Assembly: GCA_030829155.1 (NCBI GenBank)
Contig: JAURBD010000073.1
Coordinates: 1-8,401, forward strand
Length of the DNA stretch: 8,401 nt
From: Flavobacteriaceae bacterium
GTDB lineage: Bacteria > Bacteroidota > Bacteroidia > Flavobacteriales > Flavobacteriaceae
Direction of reading: 5' to 3'
Shown: positions 6,639-8,401 of the stretch, one piece after another
Layout of the letters: every line of letters begins with the position of its first letter
Position numbering within the stretch: position 1 is the stretch's first letter
Program-made: the position numbers and the translations under genes
Notes under the pieces: model-generated
Database searches by the model: none
Seen by the model: only the letters and a program-made list of their open reading frames with translations
What the model was told of the DNA's origin: nothing

Positions 6639-8153
6639 CTAATAGGATGCGTTTAAAATGGACAAACAAATTTTAATTCCTTGCCTTATGTTTCCGACTC
6701 TAATGTTTTCATTAGGGCTGTGCTGATTATTGTCCATATTTACCATAGGAACAATCACTGTGGGTACTTTCAATTTATTAATCAGTGGAACAATTGGCAC
6801 TGTTCCGCCCATAATTCTTATCACAATCGGATCTTTTCCAAAATCTTTTCTCAAATAATTTCTTATTTTTCTACCAAAATCAGAATCTGGATTAGTTCTA
6901 AAAGAGTTAACGCTCAAAGCTCCTTTAAATTTCACAATTTTGGGATGCATTTGTCTTTCCTCATCTGTCGGATCTCGATCAAGAACATAAAACCCTTGCT
7001 CCTCAATATGATTTTTGATTTTTTGCAATTGACTAGCTCCTTCAGTTTCTGGAACCAATCGAACATCAATGTTTGCAGTTGCATATTCAGGAATTACAGT
7101 CTTCAACCCTTTGCCTTTCCAAGAAGTTCCAATTTGTCTAACATTTAGAGAGGGATATTGAAGAGATTCTTGATAATTAATCCCCACATTTTCAGAAGAA
7201 TGAATCCCTAATTCATTGTTCAATTCTCTTGCATCAAAAGGGACTTCTTGTAAAAGACTTGAAATTTCTGGGGTTATTTCAATACCTCGATAATAATCTT
7301 TTATCAAAACTCTTCCTTCTTGATCTTTCATGCTAGACAAAAGATTTGCAAGTCTAAATACCGGATTGGGTAAATAATTTCCATAATGCCCGCTGTGCTG
7401 GGGTAGCTTGGATCCAAAAGTGGTTATCGAACAAGAAGCAATTCCTCTGCACCCAAAAGTAAGGGTAGGTAGATTGGAATTATGAGCAGGTCCGTCCATT
7501 ACAATAAAATAATCAGAAGCATAACGGTCTTGATATTTATCTAATGTAGATAAAAGTGCCTTAGACCCATATTCCTCCTCTGGGTCAAAGATAATTTTAA
7601 GGTTTATTTTAGGAAACTTTTTTTGATTATGAAGCATTTTTAAGGCTGATAGAAGCATTATGATTGGTGCTTTATCATCTGCCACTGATCGTCCAAAAAC
7701 CCGCCATTCGTCTTCAATTTTATCATCCAATTTACTCCAATCCAAAACCTGCCAATCTCCATTTTGATCCCGCCGTTTCAACACAGGTTCAAAAGGGTCT
7801 TCTTGATCCCAAGCAGAAGAATTAACTGGTTGTCCATCAATGTGAAAATAAAACAAGACTGTTTTATAATTAGGGTTTACTATTTTTTCTGCAATTAAAA
7901 TAGGAAGGGTGCTTGATTCTAATAATGAGGTTTTAAAATCTAAATCCGTGTATTGCTTGGCTACCCAATTGATGTTTTTAAGCATCATTTCTTTATCCTT
8001 GGGTAGATTAGGAATACTTACAAGTTCCTTATGCATAATCAGGATATTCTTGATGTTTTTGTTGATTTCAATGTCTTCTACTGTTTTCTGACCATAAATT
8101 ACAGTCGACAAAAGGAAAAAAGTATTCAGAATTGTTTTGCAGAATTTATACAT
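6639..8153 (-). CDS. Secreted M20-family metallopeptidase (CNDP/dipeptidase-like)
   Basis: This 504-aa protein has an N-terminal signal peptide (hydrophobic 8-19, likely cleavage after Gly21 before Gln22), so it acts in the periplasm or outside. It shows the M20 di-zinc site in order: His104-x-Asp106 (FYFHIDGQP), Asp159/Asp160 in RSVADDKAP, Glu193-Glu194 in DPEEEYGS (general base and metal ligand), Asp220 in VMDGP, and His478 in NNQHSPNE. The lid domain (about 235-355) contains PQHSGHYGN, where His253 matches the dimer-bridging His of carnosinase-type enzymes. M20 enzymes hydrolyse dipeptides or N-acyl amino acids with one or two zinc ions. A dipeptidase role is inferred from similarity to the CNDP branch, and the exact substrate cannot be told. 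The ATG at 8153 gives a complete signal peptide. The leader is A-rich (ACAACAACG just before ATG) with no Shine-Dalgarno. It is the most upstream gene of the minus-strand run. Confidence 0.9.
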   Translation of the reverse strand: MYKFCKTILNTFFLLSTVIYGQKTVEDIEINKNIKNILIMHKELVSIPNLPKDKEMMLKNINWVAKQYTDLDFKTSLLESSTLPILIAEKIVNPNYKTVLFYFHIDGQPVNSSAWDQEDPFEPVLKRRDQNGDWQVLDWSKLDDKIEDEWRVFGRSVADDKAPIIMLLSALKMLHNQKKFPKINLKIIFDPEEEYGSKALLSTLDKYQDRYASDYFIVMDGPAHNSNLPTLTFGCRGIASCSITTFGSKLPQHSGHYGNYLPNPVFRLANLLSSMKDQEGRVLIKDYYRGIEITPEISSLLQEVPFDARELNNELGIHSSENVGINYQESLQYPSLNVRQIGTSWKGKGLKTVIPEYATANIDVRLVPETEGASQLQKIKNHIEEQGFYVLDRDPTDEERQMHPKIVKFKGALSVNSFRTNPDSDFGRKIRNYLRKDFGKDPIVIRIMGGTVPIVPLINKLKVPTVIVPMVNMDNNQHSPNENIRVGNIRQGIKICLSILNASY

Positions 8154-8401
8154 CGTTGTTGTTTTTATTTCTATAATTCTATTTGATTCGTATAACTAAA
8201 AAAGGAAGGGGCTATGGAATTATTTTATTAAATCCCGTTTCACTGATAAAGATAATTAATTGGATTCTTTCATCCATAATTGGTGTGGACTTGTTTTGGG
8301 AATTCGTTCAATAATATTTCGTGCTCCTAAATCTAACTTAACTGCAACAATTTACCAAACAACTATACCATCAAAAGAACTACTCAATTTATCAAAGGCC
8401 A
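8154..8401. other. Region upstream of the M20 peptidase, no intact gene
   Basis: This is 248 bases of AT-rich DNA to the window edge. It should contain the peptidase promoter. The best -7-like string on the minus strand is TATCTTTA at 8254-8247, but it lies 93 bases before the ATG and has no clear -33 partner. The part from 8256 to 8399 has a minus-strand frame of protein-like composition that is interrupted by one stop (described in the findings). No plus-strand ORF is supportable. Confidence 0.5.

Noticed and set aside
6681..7148. A 155-codon plus-strand open frame opposite the peptidase gene.
   Set aside because: Its translation is rich in Phe, Ile, Ser, Asn and His with no family features, and it lies antisense to the clearly conserved M20 catalytic and C-terminal region. 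It is a shadow frame.
1..8401. Possible mobile element, CRISPR, toxin-antitoxin or defence island.
   Set aside because: No transposase, integrase, direct-repeat array, tRNA-flanked boundary or composition shift was seen. All recognisable genes are housekeeping or lineage-core.

Overview
The window looks like a chromosomal segment of a member of the Bacteroidota, most likely class Flavobacteriia. The DNA is AT-rich. There is a recognisable GldH gliding-motility lipoprotein, a PSP1/RicT protein with the Cys-rich N-terminus usual in this group, and start codons preceded by A-rich sequence rather than a clear Shine-Dalgarno. Several genes have matches to the TAnnTTTG -7 box of Bacteroidota promoters. 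Every gene except queD lies on the minus strand.

Layout from left to right. (1) 1-392, minus: the first 130 residues of a universal stress protein, cut by the window edge. (2) 393-638: a divergent intergenic region. (3) 639-1094, plus: queD, for the 6-carboxytetrahydropterin step of queuosine/7-deazaguanine synthesis. Its stop codon overlaps the stop of the convergent PBP gene. (4) 5056 down to 1091, minus: a tight three-gene cluster ricT-gldH-PBP1A whose reading frames overlap by 8 and 1 nt. (5) 6157-5123, minus: trhO, a rhodanese-family tRNA U34 hydroxylase. (6) 6579-6239, minus: a VOC/glyoxalase-fold gene broken by a one-base deletion. It is too disrupted to appear as a single ORF. (7) 8153-6639, minus: a secreted M20-family metallopeptidase. 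(8) 8154-8401: upstream region with a possible, interrupted 3' end of another gene.

How the genes fit together. RicT, GldH and PBP1A are almost certainly co-transcribed. They join a putative Fe-S RNA-processing factor, an outer-membrane gliding/type IX secretion lipoprotein and a bifunctional peptidoglycan synthase, so envelope growth and surface motility are expressed from one message. QueD and TrhO both feed modification of the tRNA wobble position (G34 to queuosine, and U34 to 5-hydroxyuridine) but are not in one operon. The peptidase and the stress protein are separate functions.

I found no CRISPR array, insertion sequence, tRNA, rRNA, phage gene or convincing new multi-gene system. The most unusual points are the one-base frameshift in the VOC gene, the overlapping stops of queD and PBP1A, the degenerate nucleotide-binding motif of the stress protein, and a shared GTTTTAA-N17-19-TATCTTT arrangement upstream of trhO and ricT.
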